From assembly GCA_018296165.2 (NCBI GenBank), contig JACKQL020000014.1, positions 1,111,056-1,175,055 of the forward strand: a stretch of 64,000 nt of DNA, in the 5' to 3' direction. The notes under the pieces are model-generated. The model was not told the origin of the DNA. It saw nothing but the letters and a program-made list of their open reading frames with translations, and made no database searches. Positions 23,720 to 35,199 of this stretch are shown here, piece by piece. Each line of letters begins with the position of its first letter. The first letter of the stretch is position 1. The stretch is from Termitomyces sp. T153. Taxonomy: Eukaryota > Basidiomycota > Agaricomycetes > Agaricales > Lyophyllaceae. Made by a program: the position numbers and the translations under genes.

Positions 23720-26545
23720 AGGCCAAAGCCTAGTTGACTCAGTCCAGAAGCTGGAGGGTGCCACTGAGCCAGCAGCCATCAATGATTATGTCAGCTAATG
23801 TTTTGGCTGGCTGCAGAATCAACTACTCTTTGTCTTCTGCTGCCAGTTGGTGCCAAGCACCAACATTGTACAAGAGGACTCCTTGCCAATGGGCAAGAAA
23901 AAGAAATGACTGGGAGAGGCAAACACAAGTCTGCCAGACTATATGTACAATGAGCTCTGGTCAGAGCTTGAGAGGGAGGGGAGTATTGGGGAGTATAGCA
24001 CTTCCAGATATAGGAATTGGAGTTGGTTGAATGCTGGGGATGTAGTGCTCCCAGCAATAAGAAGAGTCCCACAGGACATGAGGCCCATGAGAGTGGTGCT
24101 AAGAGATGTGGCCCTACCAAGCTATGCCATAGCAATGCAGCAATTGTCAACATGGGGATGCCATGTACCCCTGTAGTGCAGTGGAGTGGAAAGAGGATGT
24201 GGGGAACTAAGAGTTCCTCCACCAGTGAATTTTAGATACCCTGTGGCTGCACACCCTGTGTGGTTGCAGGAGCTCCAGTAATCCATGACACTACAGTTTC
24301 CTGTGGCCCCAGTGCCAGTGGCTGGACTCAGCCAAGCAATTGGTATGGCAGGTTGATGTTGACCTGTCACTTGCCATAAGTAGGGATTTTGGTCCCTGCA
24401 CCACTCTCATCAGAGGCAATAGAGGTGGACAATGATGGACTAGCATCTATTATGGCACTGATAGAGTCATTGGCCCTTCCATAGCAGGCATATCCACCTC
24501 TGCTCTCTGTGGTGCATTCATCAAATGCGCCATCAATATTGTTGAGTATGTCAGGGCATCTAGTGGTCACCCTATCTATAAATGAGGAGAAAGGAAAGGA
24601 AACTGCAACCTTGCCATCCACACCAGCAAAAAAGAGTGATTCCTCCTTGTTGACTGCCTGGAAGATGGTCATGCAATGCTTCTCTGCCAAGGAGAAGGGG
24701 AAGGGCAAAGCTAAAGAGCCTAAGCCCTCTACAATGGCAAATAATTAGACTGCTCACCTGCTCCAGCAGCTGCATGGTGCTGAAGTGCTAGAGGGTGTTG
24801 GAGCTGACATCTTTGAGAATCCCATAGTGCAACTTGCACTAGCTCAAGTTCTAAATGAAAATGAAATTGACATTGTCAGAAATCAAAGGGATGAGGCCCA
24901 CTTGGACCTCTTCTGTTCAGCACTGAAGAAGTCAAAGCAAGTTGTATCCTCTCCTCAGCTTCTAGAAGCAAAGAAGGCATGTACCAAGCCTTCTGTGTTT
25001 GTCAAGTGCTCCTTAACTCAGAGGGCACCACTGACACCCTATGATGACCAAGTGCCCACTGGTGAGGACCAGCTATTAGATGTGTGCCTTGACTTGGGGG
25101 AACCCACTGCCATGGCTGTACTTGAAGCCAGCCATGTCATCAAATCTGGTAGATAACTCTGTGATTATTGCCACTCCAGTGGCCTTTTGAGCAAATGTGC
25201 TAATAAGTGCAGAGGAGGGAACAATTGAGGTCTTCAAACTAAGGACCTACACAATCCCTGTCAATCTGTCCTACAAGCACACTCTGACAGTGCATTGGAA
25301 CTCTTGTGACAAAGAGTTCTTTGTCACTCAAGTACAAACTTCTTGGGCAGTAGCTGGTACAATGGCTAATGGCTGCATTAGACTTGAGGAGCAATGATGA
25401 GGATGATGTTGTAACCTCTAAGAGACAAATCTTGGAGAGCAACTCAGATGACAACAACATACAGCATCATTGTAAGAAGAAGCACAATGCTAATACTCAG
25501 TGGCTGTTAGCTATAGATGCTCAATTGAACAATACAGTGCCTGGCCACCTTCCAGACAGCTGGTAAACCATGCTAGTGTGAGGGTGCTATGAGTGCTGCA
25601 ATGACTTCTGGGGCATGCTACACCTCAACTACTACTGGTTGCCAATGACCAATGCAGTCTTTGTTGGCAACAAGGCAGTCTTTGCCCACTCCAGCAAGAT
25701 GGTGGAGATGTCATATGTATCCCTGTGATATGAGCAATTGTATCAATGGCCTCTTAGAGGGATGTCTATAAATCCAAAGCAACTGCAGATAATAGCTTGG
25801 GTCATTCATGAGCAACACACTCACATTACCATGCAGCAGCAGATCTTGCTGCACTCCTCCTGCAGGAGTTCCACCATATCTCTTTCTTCATGAATCCAGA
25901 TTGGAGGGGATTGCACCATGTTCCAAGTTATGGAGCTGACCCCTGCAGAGTTAGAAACTCTGCTATTGAAGGGGGACAACCATTAGCAACTAGTCCCTTG
26001 CCTTCTTAGTCATTGGCCATGCTGGGTCACACTGACAACAACACCCAAGGAGCAGAACTTATCAAGTCCTGATCAGCTGGTACTTCAACATCAATGCATG
26101 GGCACACACAATATATCTTGTACCATGGCCACTCAGGTTCACAGAACCTGTATTCAGGTGTGTATCAATGCTTCCTTGCATGCAGACTGCCAATTGGTCT
26201 TCAGCTATGTACTTGGTTAGGCACTGGAGGAACACTTTCAAGTGCTCCTTCAGATTCACAAGAGCTGTAGCCAATTTCCCTTGTGTGCAGGCTACATGGC
26301 TGTGCTATGGAGAATTGGCCATCTTCACTCACCTCTTGCAACAACCAGCAGAGGTGGTGAATGCTTCACTGGCTGCAGCAGAGGAGCCATTTTCCAGCTC
26401 CACACAACCTAGTGCAGGCCCAACTAAGGCTGGCCCTTCTGCATTAGCAGCAGCTACATCCCCCAGCCCATCTGCAGCACCTGTCACATCCTCTCATTTT
26501 GTTATATATCATTGCCTACTGGCCATTGTTGTTGCATGAGTCCAT
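23720..26545 (+). pseudogene. Unidentified coding-like region after the Gypsy-3 chromodomain
   Basis: Several plus-strand ORFs survive (24509-24748, 24785-25156, 26168-26539). One has a Lys-rich KGKGKAKEPK stretch followed by an acidic leucine-rich segment. The last ends in an Ala/Ser/Pro-rich tail just before the polypurine tract. I recognise no enzyme motif. It might be an extra ORF of Gypsy-3 or part of another element fused by deletion. CpG is nearly absent and in-frame stops are common. Confidence 0.4.
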
Positions 26546-26567
26546 TGATGGACTCAAAAGGGGGGTA

Positions 26568-26800
26568 TGGTAATGGAGTGTCCCATTACTATGTACTGAA
26601 ATTACTTTATTTAATTATTTAGTTATATTATTATTGTAGCATCACCTGACGCTACTTATAAAACTGCTTTACTTTACTTATGTAATGGAGCACCTTGCTT
26701 CATACTTCGTAGACAGAATCACAACTGGTTTTGACTTATGAGATGTGAATTGTACGCTGTGCAATCCATAACGGAAACATCACACTTTGTAAGTAGAAGA
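26568..26800 (+). repeat. Probable 3' LTR start after a polypurine tract
   Basis: TGGTAATGGAGTG follows the tract aaaaggggggta directly. The first bases form a palindrome (GTAATGG 26570-26576, CCATTAC 26583-26589), and tataaaact is near 26657. The right boundary is uncertain; CpGs reappear from about 26650, so host DNA may begin before 26800. Confidence 0.45.
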
Positions 26801-27180
26801 TCCAGGAACCATGGCAACCATTTCAGATGTTGATGCCCATACATGACATTTGCCAGATTGACAAGAAGTTGCATTGTTATTTGCAGAAGAAGACATCGGA
26901 AGACATATGGAACCTCTTCAACCCCCCACTTCTAGACCTCATAGCATCCTGACCTCTTCGAATGTGAATTCATGGTACTACCAACCTCGAGGCTCAAACC
27001 TCGACTTCTGAACTGGGTCCAATTTGAGTTTGTGCCATCAAGAAGCACATACCATCCGAAGTGCCACATCTTCCATACCTTTGCTACCACATGTCCAAAT
27101 TGATGAAGAATGTGAGTTTTTATAATAAAAACAATAAATGGACCAAGTTTTCAGGTGCATACAGATTGAATATCTACTCG
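26801..27180. other. CpG-normal spacer 3' of CoA-transferase copy B
   Basis: No gene seen. Base composition resembles host DNA. Homology between the two CoA-transferase blocks ends at 27181, so this spacer is not shared with copy A. Confidence 0.5.
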
Positions 27181-29134
27181 AGAGTAATTCATATGATTGA
27201 TCGTTCCCTCAGTGACTTTATGATTTCGGGCGGGTATCCAAGCTCCGTCATCACCTAGGATAAATTTCTATGTCAGCACCTGATAGCAGAAGCTACGGAC
27301 ATACCTCCATTGTGTGCTCCGACAACCAGGGAGGAGGCATGTGAACAGCCATCCTTTTCCCATTGTAAGTGACTGCCGGCGCCACTAACTTAACTTTTCC
27401 TGCCCGAGGATGCTGCAAGGCATCAATTGGCCAATACGAGCACCTTCCGCCAAGGGACGACTTACCTCGACCTCAACCGTAACTTGACGTGCAATCGCCT
27501 AATTCACGACACAGATAAGTGTGGTTCCATGATCTCAAATGGACATGGTTATGCACCTGGGGATGATCAAACGTCTGCTTGATGTTGTTGATAGGGCCAA
27601 ATGGAACGCTTAATCGATGAATCAATCGGACGGTACGTTCTGACCCCAAGCTGATTAGGACCTACCCCAGTCCTGTGAATCGCTCAATCCAGTGCGCTCT
27701 ATCCTGTTTCTGCAGTGCATCCGTAATGATGTTGATAAGCTCTGCACGGTTGGCGACCCGTGCCTCGTTCGTAGCAAACCTGGGGTCTGTTACGAGTGCA
27801 GGATTGTCCAGAATTTTCTCGGCAAGCAATTTAAACTGAATGAGAGTTGTAATCATCAAACCTCGAGTCATAAGAAATTGTAGACCTGTTTATTATTGCC
27901 TGCACCAATCATCAGGAAACCATCCCTACAGGGGAAAACTTGATAAGGAACAACAGATGTGTGCGCAGTTCCGTGTCTGGAAGCTTCTTGGCCAGCAATC
28001 AAATAATTTGATGCGATGTTTGTGAGCCCAGCAATCTGTAACGACGAAATGTTCAAACGCTGCTATCAACGTCCAATATAAGCGTAGAAGTACCTGGGTC
28101 TCGAACAGATTGCAATCTATCCAAACTCCCTTACCGGTTTGCTGACGAGATAGTAGCGCCGCCAGGATAGCTCCATGTGCATAAAGGCCAGTAGCAATGT
28201 CCGTAGCCGCGACGCCGACCTTCGAAGGTGGCCTGTCGGGCTCTCCCGTTCTAAATGATTGTCAATTCCACAGTAAACTCAGTAATACATATTTGACAGT
28301 GAACCAACATATGCATCAGCCCAGCCTCAGCTTCTACGATTACATCATACCCTGGGGCTTCCCTATATGGACCCGTCTGGCCATAACCTTTCAATGCTTG
28401 CTGAGCCATTCCACTTTTACTGACACGCATGGAATTCCCTCACCCGTGATAGATGCATAAATAAGTCGAGGATTAAGCTTCTTACAATCCTCGTACCCAA
28501 GGCCCATTGTCGCAAGTTTCCCGGAGGTAAAATTTTCAACTAGGACATCGGATTTCTTGATGAGTCTGTGCATAATTTCAAGCCCTTCGGGGGTTTTGAA
28601 GTTCACCGTCATTGACCGCTTGTTCCTGTTGATAGCAAGGAAGTAAGCTGACTCTGGTGGAAGATGACTTGATTCAACTGGTGCTGAGGGGACTATGGGT
28701 GCCGCGGGCGGATTCCATGTCCCTAAAGAAAAGATTCAATTCATTATTGACGACATGCGCTCTATTCCCGCTCACTGGTGTCGTCCCCTTTGCTGATTTC
28801 TTCTACCTTGATTACATCCGCGCCAAGGTCAGCCAAAAGCATAGTTGCTGTAGGGCCCGCTAAAACGCGTGTCAAGTCGAGAACTCTGATCCCTTTGAGC
28901 GGTGGGGGCATCCCACTTAAGTCATCTGAGGGTTGACTCGAAGGATGGTAAAAACGTGAATGGCCACTAACATGAGACTGTCTCGAGACGGAGCACATGA
29001 GGTGAACGAAGCCACCGATCGCGACAGACAGCTGGTCTTGATAAAATGTGGGACTATTGCTCGATTCAAACTGAGTAGCCTCATAAGTACTGTGGGTGTG
29101 GGGAATGGGTTACGTCCGGATCAAAGCTGAATCA
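27181..29134 (-). repeat. Duplicated segment, copy B (inverted partner of 2111-4163)
   Basis: The minus strand of this block aligns with 2111-4163 along its whole length, including introns. The main differences are a 42-base deletion just after the start codon, one 27-bp unit in place of three, and small intron indels. The flanks are unrelated. Confidence 0.93.
27189..28998 (-). CDS. CaiB/BaiF family III CoA-transferase, SUGCT-like, copy B (438 aa, 10 exons)
   Basis: Exons in minus-strand order: 28776-28998, 28444-28722, 28309-28387, 28094-28250, 27886-28035, 27666-27835, 27557-27608, 27466-27498, 27305-27412, 27189-27254. All introns are 50-58 bases with GT-AG ends, in the same positions and phases as copy A. 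The frame totals 1317 bases and ends in TGA. It keeps family-consensus residues where copy A does not: VVPYQVF, MIGAGN and VPFGPINN. The predicted catalytic Asp is Asp211 in VGVAATD. The protein lacks 14 residues that copy A has after Met1, so its presequence is short (MCSVSRQSH...). Import into mitochondria may be weaker, or another start may be used. It transfers CoA between acyl donors and acceptors; the substrate is not determined. By sequence this is the more likely fully active copy. Confidence 0.9.
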
Positions 29135-30400
29135 CTCCTCACGCCAAACAGTGTGAGCCACTTCGTACATATACTGCCATGGATGTGAGTGAAATCGGTC
29201 CGCAATGTGAAATTGGTTCCCTTGCGCCTTTGCCTCCCACAGAAAATTCAACATATGTGTAGACTTTGTTTGAACACGGTCGTGTAAAAATGTAGGAGGC
29301 AGAAAGGTGTGAAGTCAGCACATGAGTAATGACACCTTCCGGGCTTCGGAAAAGTAATCAGATTTCTTAAAGGTTACCTACTGCTTAAATTTATTTTCCC
29401 AGGGAAACAAACCACGGGAATGTAGAAGATAGACATTGTATACAACCCACCGACGTCAAGTGATGATAAGTGTTACAAAAACGTTACATTTAGTAGTGTT
29501 TCGATAAGACCTTTTTCTGTAAAACAGATGAGTTGAAATGGTACACAGTATTCTTAATACATTTTTGAACAGCACTGTGTAGACGACTGCTAAGAAGTAG
29601 CGGACAAGATTTTATAACGCTATCTTCGTTGAAATTTTGATAATTCTCACTGATAAGGCACATCAGAGCTGTAAGAGCGTGTCAGAGCCAAGGAAGATCT
29701 TGTCAGAGCGTGTCAGAGCCAAGGCAGAACTGTCAGAGCGTGTGGCAGAGCTGTCAGAGCGGTGTCAGAGCGCGCATCACCTACTTATCACTAATGAGGA
29801 GTTTCAAAATTCTAGGCAAATCGTGAATAGGGAGACATCGGTAGCACTTCCACCCAATCGGACTGGCAGAGTCAGTGCTATAACATCTGGATAGTACACC
29901 GCCGAGCCATATTGCTGAACGATGGATGTGTTCTTGTGTGGGAACGAAGCCGGTCGAGCATGTCGCAAAAGTTGAATGTTTCGAAACTTTTGTCACAGAT
30001 AGGAACGGTGAGTCATGCAGGCAATTTTTTCTCGGTCAATGAGTTCTCAGCCTTAGTGTCAGTCCGATAAAGTGAGTATACCAGATAGTCGGGAGAGCTC
30101 GCTGAGCCCGTCCCGAACGCAGATTGCGTTTGATATTTCTGTGACCCTACGGCTATCACAGGAAGGAGGGAGGGTAGTGTGTAAATAAGACTCAGGTCGC
30201 GCGTAAACTATCAAGCAATGGTTAATATAATTTGTTCGACGGTTGTAAATGTCTCCGGTCAGAATAGCTAATATGATTTGTCTCAGAGGGACATCGACTG
30301 TCGATTGCTCTCTATGGGTGCATGGATCACGTGGTACGCACGTTGAGGGCTCGTTCAAGGGGTGGTCACGTGTTGAATATGTCATATCCGTCTGATCTTA
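29135..30400. other. Host-like intergenic DNA upstream of copy B
   Basis: CpGs are normal and no conserved gene is seen. Short ORFs on both strands (such as the 108-codon one at 30059-30385, minus) have no recognised domain. The shift to CpG-poor DNA near 30400 marks the next retroelement region. Confidence 0.5.
29672..29785. repeat. Short tandem repeats with a gtcagagc core
   Basis: The motif gtcagagc occurs about seven times within some 110 bases, including two longer units of gagcgtgtcagagccaagg. Spacing is irregular, so this is a degenerate minisatellite. Confidence 0.8.
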
Positions 30401-30970
30401 AGAATTTTTTGGTGATGGTAACTTTCCATAAATGGAGATTGTTTGGCAACTATGTGGTGTACAGTGCATGTGATCCTTCTCAACAGTTGATTTGGCAGGG
30501 GACAAACAAAAACACCAAACTTTGAACTACAATTTTTTAACATAATCTATGCATCTAGTGTTGCAGCTATAGTGGCAGTGGTGGGAGTGCCACAGCTACT
30601 TCACCTCAAGACACACTCATGTGACATATAGTACAATTTTCATTGTTCTGGATTCCATGGTTCTCATCATGGACATCCAGGTGTGTAAACACTGTACCTA
30701 CATACAAATAATATCATCCTGAAACCACAGACATCCAGTTGTGTTTGTCCAACCTCAGTACTATACTCTTTGTGTTTGGTCTGTCTCCTCTGCATAAAAC
30801 TTGCTGCAACAGGTTATGGGCCCCAGCCCTGACTTAACACCAAAGACTATTCTTGTACTCACTCATGTCTTGCTCTGTTCACAAACATTGCAGCAACACA
30901 GTTGAGTTAAAAACTTTGCTCTTTTTTTATGCTAGTCATGGATGATGTCATGCCAACCCCTTGATCACCA
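30401..30970. other. CpG-poor spacer before the Copia gag fragment
   Basis: No gene recognised. The sequence is CpG-poor with direct short repeats (acatccag twice near 30670-30740). It is probably the leader of the Copia-type element whose gag fragment starts at 30971. Confidence 0.35.
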
Positions 30971-31207
30971 ATGTCAAAACTCAGCACTGTTAAATATACT
31001 GAATGGAAGAAATCAATGTTTGGGCACCTCATGTTGGTTGGAGGAGTGCAAATTGTAACTGGGAAAGAGACTCCTCCCATCTTGGAACCAAGTAATCCCA
31101 CCTCCTTCACTGTCTGGAGCTCCTATCAACTCCACAGCAACCATGCAGCAGGTGAGATATATCAATGGCTTGATGATGTAAGGGCAACCTCTGGAGGCTG
31201 TGGCTCC
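30971..31207 (+). pseudogene. gag: Ty1/Copia-type gag N-terminal fragment
   Basis: MSKLSTVKYTEWKKSMFGHL and the following VTGKETPP, WSSYQLHSNHAAGEIYQWLD pattern resemble the N-terminal gag domain of Copia elements (DUF4219/UBN2 type). The reading is cut after about 75 residues by the LTR-C end at 31208. The ORF then runs into LTR sequence. This is a truncated relic with no pol detected nearby. Confidence 0.6.
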
Positions 31208-31372
31208 CCAGTTAAGCTGAGCCCCTGTAGTCAGCAGAACCTGACATAATATTCAGACTCTCCCTGACCCCATTCTCAATGTCTGCATACAACCCTGCAT
31301 ACAACCCTGCCAGCTACCTAACCAATGTCTATGGCAGGCAGGCCCCTGAAAATCACTATGCCCCATTCTATC

Positions 31373-32455
31373 TGTCAGGTTCTGCTGACTACAGGGGCTC
31401 AGCTTAACTGGGCAAGCCCTTACTAGGTGGATGTGATATCCTGCACTTATTACCTAGCACTCTGGAGAGGTTCAGACTGCAGATACTTATGAGGAGAAGC
31501 TAGGGAGCATGGTCTGAGCAAGTCTGGGGTAGTCTGGGGAAAGTCTAAAACCAAGTATATTAAGTGTTGGGCTTGGAAGGGCATCAAGTACAAGTCTGTA
31601 AGCAAGTGTATGGATTATAAAGCAAGCAGAGGCTATGTGGTTGATGGAAGTGGAGCCAGAGTTTGATGGGGGATCAATGAAAAATGATGAGTTTTAGAAC
31701 CAAGCCTAGAGTGAGGTCCAAAGTTGGCTTTATGAATGTTTGAAGGTGCATAGTGTATGTGCAGAGTTTGTAATGATGTCAGAGTTGAAAGGACCTTAGG
31801 AACAATAAAGAAAACAGAGATGGATAAGACAAGATGGAGTTGAGATGAGTTGGAGCTGAGAAGAAAGATAGATTTGAGACTAGAGGTAGAAACAGAGATA
31901 AGACCAGAAGACATAACATAGAACAAAACAAGAAACAGTAACCAAAGTAATGCAATGTTAAGATCAAGACTAGAGTAAAGAATACTACTCTACAACTTAT
32001 TTACTAACTACTGGGACAACTCCAGGGACAGCAGGTCTGGCAGTGGGGCTTGTTGGAGCCATGCAGAATTGACAGGTGTCAGTCATGATCAGTGGGCAGG
32101 CTGCAATGATATACTGATAGGATCAAATGGAAATGCAGGCTGCCCTGGAGTTATTGTGATGCTCTAGAGCTGGTCAGGTAAGTCAGTGTGACAAATTAGT
32201 AATGTACACTAGTATCAGGAATAGTAGGGAAGGGTTCCAGGGGCTCAGAAGGAGGAAAAAGAAGCACTGGAGCCTACAAAAAATGCATCAGAGTTAGCCA
32301 GGGACCATCAGGGTTTGCAAGAAGCATTGGAGTTAGCCAGAGTGGGTGCTGTGGGTCAACAAGGGTTGGGAGAGTTGAGAGGGTGTTGGAGGGAACTCCA
32401 GAGAAGCAAGGTGGTTTGGAAAGAGGTCTGGGAGTTTTGGGAGCAGGTTGTAACA
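31373..32455 (-). mobile_element. Solo LTR-C inserted in Gypsy-2 gag leader (1083 bp)
   Basis: It starts TGTCAGGTTCTGC and ends ggttgtaaca, the reversed LTR-C ends, with a perfect 5-bp TSD ctatc (31368-31372 and 32456-32460). It is CpG-poor, so it is old. It lies in the opposite orientation to its host element, which belongs to the same LTR family. Confidence 0.93.
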
Positions 32456-34720
32456 CTATCCAGGCCCACCCATAGACCACTACATTCCTCATCACTAGAC
32501 CCTGGATCCAAACTCAGCCTTCTATGCTCCCTCCATCAGTCAGGGAGTACTCCTAGAATAGTGCTGCCCCTTGATACTCTCTGCTGATGGGACCTACCCC
32601 TGCATGTACTCCAGAGGATTTCCTGGAGCATCTCCAGCTCTGCCCAACTCTGCTTATCTCTCCTTAGTGCACTACTATGCCTATCCAATCCCTGCTGTAG
32701 CTCCAATTACTTTAAAACAACCAGATAACTATTCCCTCTCTCAACTCTAATTCCCCACTGTAATTCCCCCCTCCTCTAGACAGCAATGAGTCAAAGCCTA
32801 TGTTCAGCAGCATGACAAGGTCCTCCACTCCTTATGCCTCTCCCCCATAGAGTTTACAAGATGCACTTTCACTTTCCTTGTCAGCTTGTGTTACCATAAC
32901 ACTTTAGGAACTCCAGAGGTCTGGGCTGATCACTTCTTTAATTTCCATGAGCATTACCTACAGAGCATCCTCCCTGAAACCATGCAAGGTACTCTGGAAA
33001 TTGATGCCAACCTCTGGAATGAGCTCCATGCCCTGGTTGAAGAAATCCACACTAGCCCAAACCCCCACCAATTTAAGGACACATTGGACCCTGCCTGCTC
33101 CTTCCACATACAACAAGAGGAACCCACCAAGGTACAAGCAAAAGCCCCAGCCCTCATTCCCTGCCAACAGGACAAGCTTAATGCCACATCCAATATTCTC
33201 AAGTTCCTCAACCCTGCCAAAGGCCTCTTCAACCAACTCACTGCTTGCACCCTGGCCCTCTCCACTTGCTTCCAAGCAAACTCTGTCCCCAGTGCCTTCC
33301 ACACTTGAGACCAGCCCATTGAGCCTGAGTCCTGTACCCAGAGAGCTCCCCAACCCCTCCCCACCAATAATGACCTTGCCTCCAACCACACCCTCTTCTA
33401 TATCAACAAGCTAGAAAACCTTGGCAGAGAACCTGCTCCTAGGAATGGACTCCCAGTCCTCCTTCAGGATAGGCCTTGCCACTTTGACCTCCATGCCTTC
33501 TGTAGTAATGCACCCCTGAACACACCTATGCCCTGCCAAAATGTCCCAACCTCTCTGTGCCAACTCATAGGCCCCATAGCACCTCAACCCCCCTTTTCAA
33601 ATAATCACCCTCAACCCCCACCAATCTCCTTACCCAACCAACCTGCTGAGAACAACAACTTTGGACTGAACTCCCAGAATAACACTCACTGGCCCAAGAA
33701 GGAAAGCTCAACATCTAGAAGCCTCAATTTTTCACTGGCCATGACTCCCAGAAATGGAGAATCTTTCTAATGCAATGCCTCACTATGTTCCAAGCTAAGC
33801 CCATCACTTTTTAACTTGAGAGCTCATAAGGGGCTTTTGCCACCTTGTATCTGCAGAGCATTGCCTTTGACCACTACACAGCACTGCTCTGGTTTGACTC
33901 CAACAACTCTGTGCTCTCCAACTAGCTTGCTTTCACCCAGGAATTCTCCAGTAAGTTTGGAGTATTTGACACTATAGCAGAAGTGGAGGAGAACCTTTTC
34001 AACCTCCAGATGTGCAAGAACAAATGATTCACAACTTTCATTGTCTGGTTTGAATGAGAACCCTTCTAAACAAGCTGGAATTGCAATGCCCTCCAATTTG
34101 CCTTCTGCTGTGCCCTTCTCCAATGCATCAGAGATGTCCTCTACCTTGCATCCAAGCAAACTACATATATTGGTTACAAGGTACTTGTTACATAGATCAA
34201 TCAACACTATTGGGAAGACTAGAGCAAAAACACAGCATCTCAATTAACCTGGAATGCCTCCAGCAGCACTAACTGGCAATCCAGAGCACCCAATGGCAAC
34301 CAACCTCCACTCCCTGTAACCTCTATGCCCCATTTCTCCCCTAGGACCCCCTAGTGCCAATCAACTCCTAGGACCCAACCCACCTGCCCAACTCAATGCC
34401 ACCAACCTCTACAAAGCTCTGGAATCCCTGGACACCAACCTCAACAATTTCCAGGGCCCCAACAATGCCTCAGACCATGCTAAAGACCAGGAGGCCCAAT
34501 ATGCAAACAAGATCTGAAACAGGCCCTAGATTGACATACCAGAAGAGACTCAAGAGAAGTAATGGAAGGAGGGCACATGCATCTTATGTGGTGAGCAAGG
34601 ACATTTCATCAGTAGCTGCCCTAAATGCCAGGTGATGGAACATGCTGTATGGACTATTGACAGCAAAGACTGCAATTACCAGTTTACAGAAAAAGAGTCA
34701 GCAGTTTAGGTCATGAAGAT
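32456..34720 (+). pseudogene. gag: Gypsy-2 gag (broken) with intact CCHC knuckle
   Basis: The reading starts before the nested LTR (about 31290) and resumes at 32461. The ORF at 32886-33308 (140 codons) has WADHFFNFHEHYLQ and ANLWNELHALVEE. The end carries a full CX2CX4HX4C knuckle (CILCGEQGHFISSC, 34578-34619). The middle is Pro/Asn/Ser-rich. Stops near 33307, 33770 and 34246 break it. Confidence 0.75.
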
Positions 34721-35199
34721 GCACTAGACTGCAGATTAGACACCAACATCTTATCTGCTTCAGCTGCATTTCCTCTGTGCAATGGCATTCTTTCCAGACA
34801 CCCTCCCAGCACATCTCCCCTCCCACTCCTCCCACACCCTCATCCTATGCACCACCCTTCTCTTCTCTGCCAACTCTGTCCCCACTCTGGTCAATGGTAG
34901 CACCACCAACAACTTTGTCAACAAATCCCTGGCAGTGCTTGCTCTACAACACCTCTGGCACCTCCTCCACCTCATCCTCCTCAAGCTCTTCAACAGCAAT
35001 CCTACCTCCACCAAAGACATCACCACTGTGTTGTTACAACTGTGATCTTTTCCAACAGACAATGACAGGACCTCAGGCTGCCAGTCACCAAGCTTCACAC
35101 CTCCACCCCCATTGTCCTTGGCTTCTCATAGCTCCACACAACCAAGGCCTACATCAATTGGCCCAGTCTCACTCTCCACCTCAACCAGGACAATCTGAT

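Larger units (their letters stand above)
17289..26567 (+). mobile_element. Gypsy-3: degenerate Ty3/Gypsy internal region with a long 3' extension
   Basis: In order it contains gag with a CCHC relic, protease, reverse transcriptase, RNase H, integrase, a chromodomain-like segment, and then about 2.8 kb of unidentified coding-like sequence ending at a polypurine tract (aaaaggggggta, 26556-26567). No matching 5' LTR was found; the left edge abuts the truncated LTR-C. The limits are therefore inferred, and the 3' part could belong to another element. Confidence 0.7.

Noticed and set aside
27189..28998. Copy B as a retroposed copy
   Set aside because: It keeps all nine introns at the same positions, so it was copied as DNA.
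30059..30385. 108-codon minus-strand ORF as a gene
   Set aside because: No domain, no supporting neighbour and no sign of splice sites or conservation. A chance ORF is likelier.
32954..33391. Two minus-strand ORFs of 143-145 codons
   Set aside because: Both are antisense to the Gypsy-2 gag, whose plus-strand frame has recognisable gag sequence.
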